From positions 127,464,650 to 127,528,649 of the forward strand of contig NC_080570.1 in assembly GCF_030247185.1 (NCBI RefSeq): a DNA stretch of 64,000 nt, written 5' to 3'. The notes below the pieces were generated by a model. It had not been told where the DNA came from. It saw nothing but the letters and a program-made list of their open reading frames with translations, and ran no database searches. The position numbers and the translations under genes were made by a program. The DNA is from Malaya genurostris. Taxonomy: Eukaryota; Arthropoda; Insecta; Diptera; Culicidae. This document shows, in pieces, positions 54,471-64,000 of the stretch (positions within the stretch are counted from its first letter, which is position 1; every line of letters begins with the position of its first letter).

Positions 54471-57138
54471 TGAGTTGGTTATAGTAAATTGGAATGCTTG
54501 CTCACTCAGGAGCAAAACTGCTGAATTGTCCGACTTTCTTCAAGAGAAGAATGCCGATATTGCTATTTTAACTGAAACTCATCTTAAACCTGAAATTTCT
54601 ATTTTTATTTCCAATTACAGGATTCACAGGCTCGACAGGGCAACTACCAGAGGAGGGGGAGTTGCCATTGCCATTAAACGATCCATTCAGCACAGGCTTC
54701 TGTCAGCCTTTAAATTGCAACTCATAGAAGCCATCGGAATTGAGATTACAACGACGATGGGACCCATCATCATCATTGCAGCGTACTGCCCCAAACAAAC
54801 CAATCTAATCTAATCCAATGGTACGTGTGCATCATTGAAGCGAGATCTGGCTATGCTCACTCGACGACAGAACAAATTCATCATTGCTGGGGACCTGAAC
54901 GCACGGCATGAGCTGTGGGGAAACAGAAGACAGAATCGAAACGGATTCGTACTTGCCGAAGATTACGAAGCTGGACAATACAACATCTTCGCTCCGGATC
55001 AACCAACGCGACTTTCCAGATCGGGAGTTCATTCCATTTTGGATATATTCATCAGCAACATCGCCATAGACAGCTCTCCGGTTGTCTTCTACGAGCTCTC
55101 TTCTGACCACTTTCCAGTAATATTGACGTTGGGATCTTCACCAGAAACAGTGCCTATTCAACCACGGAGGAACTATTATCGCACCGATTGGGTCCAATTT
55201 CAACAAATCGCCGACCAACTTATTAATATCAATGTTCCACTAGATTCCCCGATGGAAATCGATGCGGCCCTATCTTCCTTCCAGCATTCAATCACAGTCG
55301 CTCGTGATAGGACGGTTCCAGTACAACATATGCCGAGTTCCTCTCTTCAAATCGACAGTGTCACCAAGAAACTCATCCGACTTCGGAATATCTACCGGAG
55401 GCAGTATCAACGAACTGGCATCCTAGATAGGAAGACTACTTATAACAACTTAACTAGGATAATCCAGGAAAGGATATCTGAGCTTCGCAACAGGAACTTC
55501 CAGCAAAAGCTTCGAGAAATTCTCCCACATTCAAAGCCCTTCTGGTCCTTAACGAAGGTGCTTAAGAAAAAACCGAAGCCTATTCCTCCTCTGATGTCAC
55601 CCCAGGACGCAGCTGAAGGAATACCTTTAATCACACCAGTAGAGAAGGCAAATGCGCTAGGCCAGCAGTTTGTGTGTTCTCACAATTTAGGACTTAACAT
55701 TGTTAGTCCATATGAAAGAGCCGTTGCTGATAGCGTAGCTGAGGTTGACCAATCAGACAGCTTGGTTCCTGAGGAAAGTAGAGTCACTGCGAATGAGCTG
55801 ATGGCTTTTGTGAAAAAATCCAAAAATATGAAGGCCCCCGGTTTCGACAACACATTCAACATTGAGCTGAAACATTTGAGTATTCGCTCATTTGTCTTCT
55901 TAGCTAAAATTTTTAACAGGTGCTGGGAGCTTGGTTACTTCCCTTCAATGTGGAAGTTAGCTAAAGTTATCCCAGTTTTGAAACCGGGGAAAGATCCTTC
56001 CTTTTCCAAGAGCTATCGGCCCATCAGCTTACTCTCTGCCCTATCCAAGCTGTTTGAAAAGTCAATACAAAGGCGAATTCTTGCTTTTGCAGATGAACAG
56101 GATATATTTCTGGAAGAACAGTTTGGGTTCCGGAAAGGAAGATCCACCATCCACCAGCTCACAAGGGTTAACAACGTCATCCAGCAAAACAAATCAGTGT
56201 CCAAAACGACTGCCATGGCAATATTGGATATTGAAAAGGCATTCGATAATGTGTGGCACGATGGACTGGTGTTCAAACTGCATCGGTATAATTTTCCCAT
56301 GTATCTTATTAAAATTATCAAAAATTATCTTGCAGATAGAGCCTTCCAGGTTTCTCTGAATAATGCACTTTCAGAAAGATTTACTATTCCTGCTGGTGTA
56401 CCCCAGGGAAGTATCCTAGGTCCCATTCTATACAACATTTTCACATCAGACATCCCACCTCTTCCAGGTGGTGGTGTTCTGTCACAATTTGCTGATGATA
56501 CTGCCATTCTTTACAAAGGTCGTGTCATTAATGCTCTGAAAAATAAACTACAGACAGGTCTGGACGCTTTAACAGAATATTTTACAAGCTGGAAAATTGT
56601 GATCAATGCAGCAAAAACTCAGGTCATCTTGTTTCCACATTCAAGATCTCCAAAACTTGTTCCATCAGACGAATGCAGAATACGATTCGTTGATGAGGTC
56701 ATTCAATGGTCCGATGAAGTTATCTATCTAGGACTCACCTTTGACAGACATCTGATATTCAGGTCACATGTTGACAAAATCGTTCAAAAATGCTGCATAC
56801 TCATTAGGTCTCTGTATTCGCTGATTTGTAGAACATCTAAACTGTGCCTGAAGAATCAGATGGCTGTCTATAAACAAATCATCTACCCCGCAATTGAATA
56901 CGCAGTCCCTGTTTGGCGGGGTTGTGCACGAACACACAAACTTAGGCTTCAACGCATTCAAAGTAAGATCTTAAAGATGATTCTAAATCTACCCCCTTGG
57001 ACAAGGACTAGTGAAGTACATGAGATTGCCTCACTGGATATACTAGAACAAAAATTCGAACAATACTGCACGAAATTTGAAGAGAGGTGCTCAATCTCTG
57101 AAATACAAATAATTCAAAATTTGTACGTATTAGGTTAG
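54460..57138 (+). pseudogene. Juan-like LINE ORF2: endonuclease and RT, one in-frame stop
   Basis: The frame begins ATGCAATATAATGAG at 54460 and runs to TAG at 57136-57138 in one frame, with a single TAA at 54811-54813. The apparent restart at 54835 is in the same frame. APE endonuclease motifs: VNWNACSLRSK, LTETHL, RLDRATTRGGGVAI, AGDLNARHELWG and SSDHFPVIL. RT motifs: KSYRPISLLSALSKLFEK, EEQFGFRKGRSTIHQL, AILDIEKAFDNVWHDGL, IPAGVPQGSILGPILYNIF and the active site FADD (codons for ADD at 56491-56499, residues 678-680). No RNase H follows RT, as expected for Jockey/Juan. About 890 codons, the normal length. A single stop in a 2.7-kb frame marks it as very recently active. Confidence 0.94.
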
Positions 57139-57384
57139 GGATAGTTATAAGTAGGTAGACATTTTATAAATAATTAAAATAAATATTATGATTAAACATT
57201 AGTATGTAAAACAAGAGTAACTAAAACACCTATTATTAACAACGAATCGTATAAACAACAAAGATGAAAGGTCAAAGGGTCAAAACACTTGTACTGTAAA
57301 ATGTTGATGTAATACCAAAAATAAGATTAATAAACAGATATTTATGCAAGGTCGTAGTTCTCATTTGCCTTCCGGTCGTCAAGG
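57139..57384 (+). other. LINE 3'UTR
   Basis: AT-rich, with several AATAAA-like words (57177, 57327). No poly-A tail is visible at the junction with HPR. Confidence 0.6.
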
Positions 57385-57977
57385 CGAGAAGACGCATTAA
57401 ACCAGTTTCGCATCATTTGGCACTGCGAACGAATGTGTCGGTTTGTACGTAAAGCTAGTTTCAATTCAAGCAAGAACGATTGCATCAGCTGCTGGTTGCA
57501 TTGGGACGAAAGAAAACAAGAAACGAAAAGTGGACAACATTATATAAAATCAGCCAGTCTAATGGCTTTAAATGTTATCTAAAGAACTAATTTTGAAATT
57601 CGAAGGTAGAAATCATCAGTTTAGTGAAAATCCAAAATAATTTGGTTTGCTTCGTGCACTTGCTGTGCGAAAATCGTTTGAGAAAAATGTTCCGAACTAT
57701 GCTAAATATCGTAGAGAATTCCACAATTTGGCCCTTATAAAAGGAAGAAATGAATCCTGTACAGCATCTTGATAATTTCTTTCAATGAAATATGTAAAAC
57801 CGAATTGAGATAATCGACGTCAAAAATCGTTTAAAATTTTAGTAGTGAAAAGGGGGAAAGTTTCGCAATTCACACAATCGATCAACTATCAATTCGAATT
57901 CAAAAGTGTAAAGAAATCGTGTCAGTTTTATTCGTATTCACGACATCCAGTTATGTCTCTGACATTACACACCCGTA
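57385..57977 (+). repeat. HPR copy e, right part
   Basis: The internal-unit blocks AAGCTAGTTTCAATTCAAGC, ATATAAAATCAGCCAGTCTA and AATATCGTAGAGAATTCCAC are followed by the right-end block TCGTATTCACGACATCCAGT and CTGACATTACACACCCG. A T-rich run follows, as in copies b and c. Confidence 0.75.
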
Positions 57978-58747
57978 CTTTTTTTCTTTTTATTATTCGA
58001 CTTCATTTGATATTCGTCAATCCCGCATGTACACACTTAAAACTTAATTTTGATCTCGGCGAAAAAAATGCTGAAAACGAACGGCAAAGCGATATTTTAC
58101 TGAAATTTCGGCAAAGATAGCTTTTTTCAAAATTGTCGGTTTATTATTTCCGATTTCTCGGCAATTCAAAATGTTATACTGATATTTGGTTTTGTAAATT
58201 ACCGTGTTTACCAGCAATTTGTCGTTTTGCCGAAATCAGCAAATTAATGATATCAACTTACCGAAATCTCGGTAACAACTTTTAGACAACCGAAATTCGG
58301 TGATTCATCAAAGTAGCCATTTTTCTTCAGTGCAAAACTGAGTGATGTAAATAAGTGCATGTGTTCGTATGTGGAATAAGTCTCTATTAAAAATTGAATC
58401 CGAATATAGCGATATGTTTCGTGATCTTAAGAACAAATTCGTTCAATATTCGACGATTATTCGTGACAATAAATCCCCCAGAGCATTCTTACGGGACAAA
58501 AATCCTCGCCACGCTAATCTACTGCATGACATCGATCGAGCTCCGGTATGATATATTTCTTTAAATATTCAATGTTTTATTGAGCCATTACTTTCGTTGT
58601 AGCCGGAATATGATTTTCTGCGGAAAATCGAATTGTGTTCTCTACTGTAAATAATATGAAAGTGCATCCATTCTACGACGTATATGTTTGGCAATATTTT
58701 CTTCATGGAACATATTTTTTTCTTAGTTTACATTACCTATCCTATTA

Positions 58748-59688
58748 CAGGGTCCGGCACTCGAAGTGTAACCAATTAAAAAGGCCGTAAATTCAGTTTG
58801 GAAAATTACTTTTACTTAATTCAAAGTACAACATGTGTAAAAATAATACATAATTCAGAATCAATTCACTTTTGCTCGATATGACCACCTTTTGCCTTGA
58901 CTTGATGACTCGAGAGAGCGAAGGAGTTGCATCGTTTGGCCGAATGTGACTTGCAGGTATTTTGGCCCACTCGCGGACAATAACTTTTTTCAGCGCCTCG
59001 AGACTGGTGTATCTTTTAGTTCGGACTTTGCTCTCCAAAATGGCCCAAAGAGAATAATCCATTAGATTCGCATCTGGTGAATTCGAGAGCCATTGTGTGG
59101 ACGTGATGAAGTTCGGGACGTTGTTTTTCAGCCATTCTTGGTTCACTCGAGCTTTGTGAGACGGTGCCGAGTCCTGCTGAAACGTCCATGGTCTGCCACC
59201 GAAATGTTTGTCTGCCCACGGCTTCAAAGCAACCTCCAGAATACTTTCCCGATAATATGTCGCATTTACCTTGACGCCAGGCTCAATGAAAACGATTGGA
59301 GAGCGCCCATCTGCGGTTACAGCGGCCCAAACCATTATCTGTTGCGGGTGCTGCCTCCTGGTGGCCAATCGATCACTCAAATTCTCGTATGAACGGTCGG
59401 TCAAGTAAACCCTATCGTTTTGAGAGTTTATGAATTGCTCAATTGGAAAAATTTTCTCGTCAGAAAATACAATGTTCGGAAATTGACCGCTTTCGGCCAA
59501 ACGAAGCAACTCCTTCGCTCTCTCAAGTCATCAAGTCAAGGCAAAAGGTGGTCATATCGAGCAAAAGTGAATTGATTCTGAATTTTGTATTATTTTTACA
59601 CATTTTGTACTTTGAATTAAGTAAAAGTAATTTTCCAAACTGAATTTATGGCCTTTTAAATTGGTTACACTTCGAGTGCCGGACCCTG
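58748..59688 (-). mobile_element. maT-like Tc1/mariner element with inverted-duplicated ends, 941 bp
   Basis: The ends CAGGGTCCGGCACTCGAAGT are flanked by TA (58746-58747 and 59689-59690). The inverted repeats extend for about 197 bp at roughly 95% identity, because the right end is an inverted copy of the transposase 3' coding end and 3'UTR. The true 5' end and N-terminal coding part are lost. The join falls at the short match TCGTTTGGCCGAA. Confidence 0.93.
58793..59509 (-). pseudogene. Tc1/mariner transposase fragment, DD37D (maT-like), N-terminus missing
   Basis: It is an open frame of 238 codons with no start that belongs to the gene; the first Met is internal. Catalytic residues are visible: Asp17 (IVFSDEK), Asp113 (FQQDSAPSH) and Asp151 (SPDANLMDYSLW), with 37 residues between the last two, the spacing of the maT group. 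These residues bind the metal ions for DNA cleavage. The DNA-binding helix-turn-helix domains (about 100 residues) are absent, replaced by an inverted copy of the C-terminal coding region (59490-59643 on the plus strand). The frame has no stops, so the rearrangement is recent relative to decay of the other transposases. Confidence 0.92.
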
Positions 59689-60021
59689 TAGTTCAACAGC
59701 CAACATAATGTTGAAATAAATAAATCAATGATAACGAGTTTAACCTGGAATGTTCATTTTATATTCAAAATTTTATTTTAATTATTTGCTTCAAATCTCG
59801 GCATTAGCTCACATGCTTAAACACCGATAATTTCGGTAATTTGTTTCCAAAAGCAACGAAGATCACGGTAATTTATAGTTCTCTCGAAACCGAAAATCTC
59901 GGTAAAAGCAAAATACCGAGAATTTCAGTTGTTTTAATATTTGCCGAGAAGATTGCCGAGCACTCGGCTGTTCAAATCTCAAAAGTTTTGTCGAGATTCG
60001 GGAAAAAAATCTAAGTGTGTA

Positions 60022-60413
60022 CGTGCAAAAAACGAATCTTCAGACGAGGTAAATGACGCTTAAAATGTAGAACCGATCCGAAACGGTTCTGCCAATCTTG
60101 TATGGCAAGAATCCGACAGAAAAGAACCGTTAATAACCGCAATGCGAAATTCTCTGCCGGAAACGCTTGTTGCATTGTTGCCAGACTTTTGCCGGAATTC
60201 TGCCAGAATGGCTGGCAGACATAGTCAGCCGTCTGGGGGGGAATCTGCCCGCCGCGTACAAATGGGGTAGTGGTATGGACAGCGATGCCAGATCCTGCGA
60301 ACTGACTTTCAATACACTCAAATAAAAATTCACGTTCGATTCACTTGCTAAATCACGTAAAATGGTTTTAAGTGTCAAATTGAATATTTTACGTTACGAA
60401 AACAAATGTTTTA
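60022..60413. other. Unassigned DNA
   Basis: No coding frame or element end recognised. GGCTGGCAGAC/GTCAGCCGTCTGG words near 60206 resemble parts of R6. Confidence 0.35.
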
Positions 60414-61185
60414 GGGCAACGGCTCCCTATTTCATCTGAGCTCCTATATCCATCTCATCCCTTCACCTCATAACTTTGAACATGAATAATATTTTACAAC
60501 CCACCGGAAGCAAACTGTGAAATGTTTTAAAATGATTTGAAAAGCTATTGTCACACTTTCCTATTGAAAGAAATGGTTTTAAATTCTTCGGTGATCGTTT
60601 TTTTTCATATAAAATAAACTCACTTTTCAATTTAGGACACATTTTCGTCTCAAGATTTACAGTTCGTCATGTTTCTGAATATCTACTAATCGATTCGTCT
60701 CAAAACATGATCACTATTTAGCACAATTATACTACCATTGAATGCTGGATGACTTCATAATTAGTTATGTTCACTTGCCACTTGTTTAGTTAACGATTAA
60801 AAACTTCAAAATTCACCCGACAAGCAATAAAAGTCTTCAAAAATATGAGATGAAAGTTTTTCACTTCGTTCACTTGATTGCGCTTTGTTTTCATCTCATT
60901 TGGTTTCGCAAAGTTGCCAAGTTATTTCATAATGTTACAAAACAAAAATTGTTTATCTTCTTCAAATTATCATCAAAAAGTATGTTTTTGGTATCCGTGA
61001 CATTAGTTTAATTATATTATTGATATTAATATTTCAATAAAACTGTTTCTGCTTCGAATATTACCAGAAAGAACGTGTTAAATACTAATGAAATAACCAT
61101 TGTGGCAAATCTAGTAGCACTGGTTTCATTCCTCTATACGCCAACATAACGCTGTGAAGTGTGCGTGTGTTTCATCGGCTGTGCA

Positions 61186-61285
61186 CAGAGATGCCAGGTA
61201 TTTTCATAGAAAATATGTATTACTTTGCATAGAAAGTCTATATCTGTTCTATCTGTTTTCACTAATAAAATGATGTTAAAAGATA
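61186..61285 (+). mobile_element. hAT-type MITE 5' fragment
   Basis: CAGAGATGCCAGGTATTTTC and ATAAAATGATGTTAAAAGAT match the left 115 bp of the MITE at 8449-8777. The right terminus is missing. Confidence 0.8.
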
Positions 61286-61360
61286 GTTCTTTAGATCTCC
61301 GTAAGCCATTGCCCCATTAATTGGATAATTCTACTAGTAAATTTTTTACCAATAATAATA

Positions 61361-61506
61361 ATGTGGAAAAATCCTGGTGGGTACGGTTGTATCGTTTGAG
61401 TTGTATATCTGGCAGCGGTGAGGCAGTCGGTCACCAGAATGTCTGCAAGCCATATTTTTCCAGCTGGCAGCGTTTAGTCAGCCATCTGGCAGCCATGCGA
61501 ATGCGG
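61361..61506 (+). repeat. R6 fragment (uninterrupted homologue of 23214-24976)
   Basis: GTGGAAAAATCCTGGTGG, TGTATATCTGGCAGCGGTGA and AGCGTTTAGTCAGCCATCTG are contiguous here. At 23.2-25.0 kb the same sequence is split by 1.6 kb of HPR-like DNA. Confidence 0.85.
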
Positions 61507-61821
61507 GTGAGAGTGTAATAGTGGAATATTTTGTTTTGATTGCTGTTGCCATTGCTAATTTATAGGATGAATAAAAGATCAACGATAGGATGAATAAAAA
61601 TCCATTGAGATGAAATTAGGAGCAGAGTAGTGAAAACATCAATAGTGTTTTTAGCTGTTTTATAAATATTAGTTGAATTTTCAAGAAATGTGAATCAATT
61701 TTCAACGTGGAGCAAGGCGAATGAAGCAGTAATATGAAATAGTTACAGTGATTTTAGTGGCTAAATCGGGGTTTGAAGTAAGGACGTCACAAATGAGATG
61801 AAATAGGGAGCCCTTACCCTA

Positions 61822-62540
61822 CCTACATTCCCTAAAATGAATGGAGTCCTCACATAAGGTTTACGTGAATTGACCAAACGTCAAACAATCTACGTGAATT
61901 TCCGGTGTGAAGAACTCGAATTTGGAAAGTGGCGAACAGTGGCCCTCAAAGTGTAAGTAGTGTAAATATTTACGAGAAATGTAATTTAAATACAATTTTT
62001 GACTACATCGGCCGGACCATTCCAGTGTGAAAGTTTCCATATGTTCGATTGGATCGAGTGCTTGGGTGAGTCCTGAAGTGTGCCCGGTCTTGCCGAATGC
62101 TTCAAATGCCGTTGGTCCACCGAAAACCGAGTGGATGGCAGTGACAACAAAAAATATGTCTGGAGGCTTGTCGATTCGAGATCCGATTCGATTGCTAATT
62201 TTATATTTTCTATGTAAATTTTCTGAAATAAATGTTTCATTTTTTATGGTATTTTTCGTTTCATTGATTTATATAAATATCTGAAATATCTCCCTTTTGA
62301 TTTAAACCAATATATAAAATAGTAATTCCCTGGTATCTAAATATGATATGAACTGATAGGTAAATGTGATATGAATAGTACATTACATATTACGTGTAAG
62401 ACACGTAACTTTTCTGGATTATGCATTATACAGCTTTTAACTGCCAGTCCGTTAAAACCTACGTGGAAAGTAGGGTGGAAAATATTCACATAACTTTTCA
62501 CGTAACTATTACATGATTATTATTTTGAGTGTATTCCATC
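61822..62540. other. Unassigned AT-rich DNA
   Basis: No convincing gene or element. Frames of 84-85 codons overlap on opposite strands (61986-62284) without known domains. Confidence 0.4.
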
Positions 62541-63100
62541 TAATAGCGGCCCTTACACGATCATTGAAAGTGTCATTACTAAGTAATGACACTTCTGCTC
62601 AAACGCTCGTAATTACTGCATTACTGTACATCATTACTTTCTAGCATTACACGTTCATTATTAATGATGAGTATTTTAAACTACTCCAGCACGGGGCTTG
62701 TAACCAGAATAGCTTTCCCTCAGCAATTAAAGAATATTAGCAATATTCTTCATCTTCGTTTGGCTGAAAATAAATTTTGTTTGCCATTGAAACGTTAGGG
62801 TTAATGAAACATTAATAATTTAAATCTACACTTTGTCATTTCTACATTTTTTTTTCACGTATAGTTCTGAAGAGAATGTTTACTTCATGGTTGTCAAATT
62901 TTCTCATCTAATACAACTGACGATATTCAGCACTTCCACAAAAAAAATAAGAAGAAGAAATAATGTTGGTAATGATGGAAAATCCGCAATTCCATCATTT
63001 CTCGTGTCATTACTGAACTCGCAGACCTTACACGATCATTAAAAGTGTCATTACTTTTTTGGTAATGACACTTTTGATAATCGTGTAAGAGCCGCTATTA
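62541..63100. mobile_element. Double-hairpin MITE, 560 bp
   Basis: The left end TAATAGCGGCCCTTACACGA and the complement of the right end TAATAGCGGCTCTTACACGA are inverted repeats of about 39 bp. Just inside each end is a second hairpin: AAGTGTCATTACT with AAGTAATGACACTT at the left, and AAAGTGTCATTAC with GTAATGACACTTTT at the right. No coding sequence. The target duplication is ambiguous because the ends are themselves TA-palindromic. Confidence 0.88.
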
Positions 63101-63479
63101 ATTTTATAAACAGTGAGTCGATTCAATCGAAGATTGTATATATTTTTTTCGGACTTCACCCATAATATTATCAAAGGTAAATGAAGATACGATATTTCAC
63201 ATTAGCCACATTTAATGCCAAAGAAGTATCTGTGATATGTGAGTAATATGAAGATATTACAGCTTTGAGCTGAATCCATTTGCAAGTCATCGTTTCGCTC
63301 GTAAATTGAGATTCCTGTATGGACACGACCATATCGACAAATCAATTCATTTTCAAGCATACAATATTGAAGTAATGCTTTTTAATTAAGTTAAATGTGG
63401 CAAGATACAAGTGCTTCAAATTAGGTCCGCAATTCTAAATTGGTCCGCTAGTTACGGGAAGTCATAGGTCAATTCAAAT
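63101..63479. other. Unassigned AT-rich DNA
   Basis: Nothing recognised. Confidence 0.35.
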
Positions 63480-63660
63480 CATTTTTTCAATGGTATATTA
63501 TTGAAATATTGAAACGATGTTGCCTCAATGTTTAAGCTAAATGCTTTTGAATCGATTGGTAGTTAAACTATAAATATAAATGCATCAACGAATGACTGGG
63601 TAATGAGCGTACAAAATTATAACAGAAAAATGCCAAAATTTACAGTTCTCTAATATCACT
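63480..63660 (-). repeat. HPR-related fragment (minus orientation)
   Basis: On the minus strand the blocks TTATAATTTTGTACGCTCAT, CCAGTCATTCGTTGATGCAT, ACTACCAATCGATTCAAAAG, the hairpin remnant and a CAATGGTAT variant occur in the order seen at 23930-24175. Confidence 0.6.
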
Positions 63661-64000
63661 ATGCACCAACGGAATCAGCAATCATTCCGTCGTGTATCGT
63701 CGACTGTTTTTATTTAACTAGTCTCGCCGTGTGATTTTTCATTCCATTCAATCGAGAGTAAATTAAATCGACAGCAATATCGATTAATAATTTCAATCGA
63801 TTTATCCACCTATTTCAGCTGTTGCCAAAAATTGTTGACTTTTATTTAGTTGTAATCACTAAAACTGATACTAAAATCAACAAATATTATTGCCAAAATC
63901 AACGATCTACATCAATTTATATCAACAAAAAACATTATTGAATTTATGAACAGTCTCTGATTTTTCACTGTTGCTTTAATTTTTTTTCAAGAAATTTATC
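63661..64000. other. Unassigned AT-rich DNA at window edge
   Basis: No feature recognised. Confidence 0.35.

Larger units (their letters stand above)
53179..57360 (+). mobile_element. Jockey-clade (Juan-like) LINE lying within HPR copy e
   Basis: It has a leader, ORF1, ORF2 overlapping by 11 bp, and a short AT-rich 3'UTR ending near AATAAACAGATATTTATGC (57328-57346). It lies between the left and right halves of an HPR copy. Exact ends and target duplication could not be fixed. Both ORFs are open apart from one stop. Confidence 0.85.
58032..60019. mobile_element. ACCGAA-type MITE (R8) with TA target, split by a Tc1/mariner element
   Basis: The left CACACTTAAAACTTAATT and the right complement CACACTTAGATTTTTTTCC are flanked by TA (58030-58031 and 60020-60021). 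The interior is dense in CCGAAATCTCGGTAA-type palindromic words. The maT-like element at 58748-59688 is nested inside; without it R8 is about 1.05 kb. It is non-coding. Confidence 0.75.
60414..61819. mobile_element. GGGYAASGGCTCCC TIR element (R7), 1,406 bp
   Basis: The left end GGGCAACGGCTCCCTATTTC and the complement of the right end GGGTAAGGGCTCCCTATTTC share 24 bp with two mismatches. TA flanks both sides (60412-60413 and 61820-61821). No transposase frame is present. Fragments of a hAT MITE (61186-61285) and of R6 (61361-61506) lie inside. The TA target suggests Tc1/mariner mobilisation, but the superfamily is not certain. Confidence 0.75.

Noticed and set aside
54835..57138. Separate RT gene starting at 54835
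   Set aside because: It is the same frame as 54460-54813, separated by one TAA; one broken ORF2 explains both.
59443..59643. Plus-strand frame ending KSRQKVVISSKSELILNF
   Set aside because: It is the inverted duplicate of the transposase C-terminus, not a separate gene.

Overview
The window is AT-rich, transposon-packed DNA from an insect nucleus. I infer a dipteran, most likely a mosquito. The evidence is the combination of an I-clade (Loner-like) and a Jockey-clade (Juan-like) non-LTR retrotransposon, DD37E and DD37D Tc1/mariner transposases, hAT-type MITEs, and histone H2A/H2B remnants with the animal histone 3' stem-loop. The species cannot be named from the sequence. I found no intact host protein-coding gene and no tRNA or rRNA gene.

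Layout. 1-6977: a (GTCTTGA)n heptamer satellite with higher-order structure and a sharp right edge. 6978-13000: mostly unassigned DNA with a hAT MITE, one copy of a histone-promoter-like repeat (called HPR here) and a lone histone 3' stem-loop. 13065-15833: a dead DD37E mariner abutting a second HPR copy that encloses H2A and H2B fragments. 15859-25150: two or three head-to-tail copies of an unclassified repeat (called R2) interrupted by a Jockey-type fragment, a foldback MITE, a 5'-truncated I-clade insertion with 13-bp target duplication, and another TIR element that itself holds an HPR-like insertion. 28122-40020: a full-length I-clade retrotransposon (5'UTR, ORF1, ORF2, 3'UTR, 11-bp target duplication). 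Its RNase H region is split by a 5.8-kb nest of two direct copies of a CACGGAA-TIR element (R9), one of which carries an HPR copy with three tandem 553-bp units. 40280-45690: more repeats, a less repetitive island, and an R1-type LINE pseudogene split by a hAT MITE. 45840-49944: a degenerate minisatellite, a hAT MITE, a MITE split by an HPR copy, and an ACCGAA-type MITE. 49945-52054: a second less repetitive island. 52870-57977: a Juan-like LINE lying between the two ends of another HPR copy. 58032-64000: a MITE split by a maT-like transposon with inverted-duplicated ends, a GGGCAACGG-TIR element, and a double-hairpin MITE.

The genes do not form a pathway. Autonomous elements (LINEs, mariners) are all broken, and the non-autonomous elements (MITEs, HPR, R9) are what remain structurally complete. 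The most unusual item is HPR. It carries CCAAT and divergent TATA boxes plus a conserved hairpin, occurs at six or more dispersed places, sits cleanly inside other transposons next to T-runs, and in one copy contains recognisable histone coding sequence. It looks like histone-cluster regulatory DNA that has become mobile.
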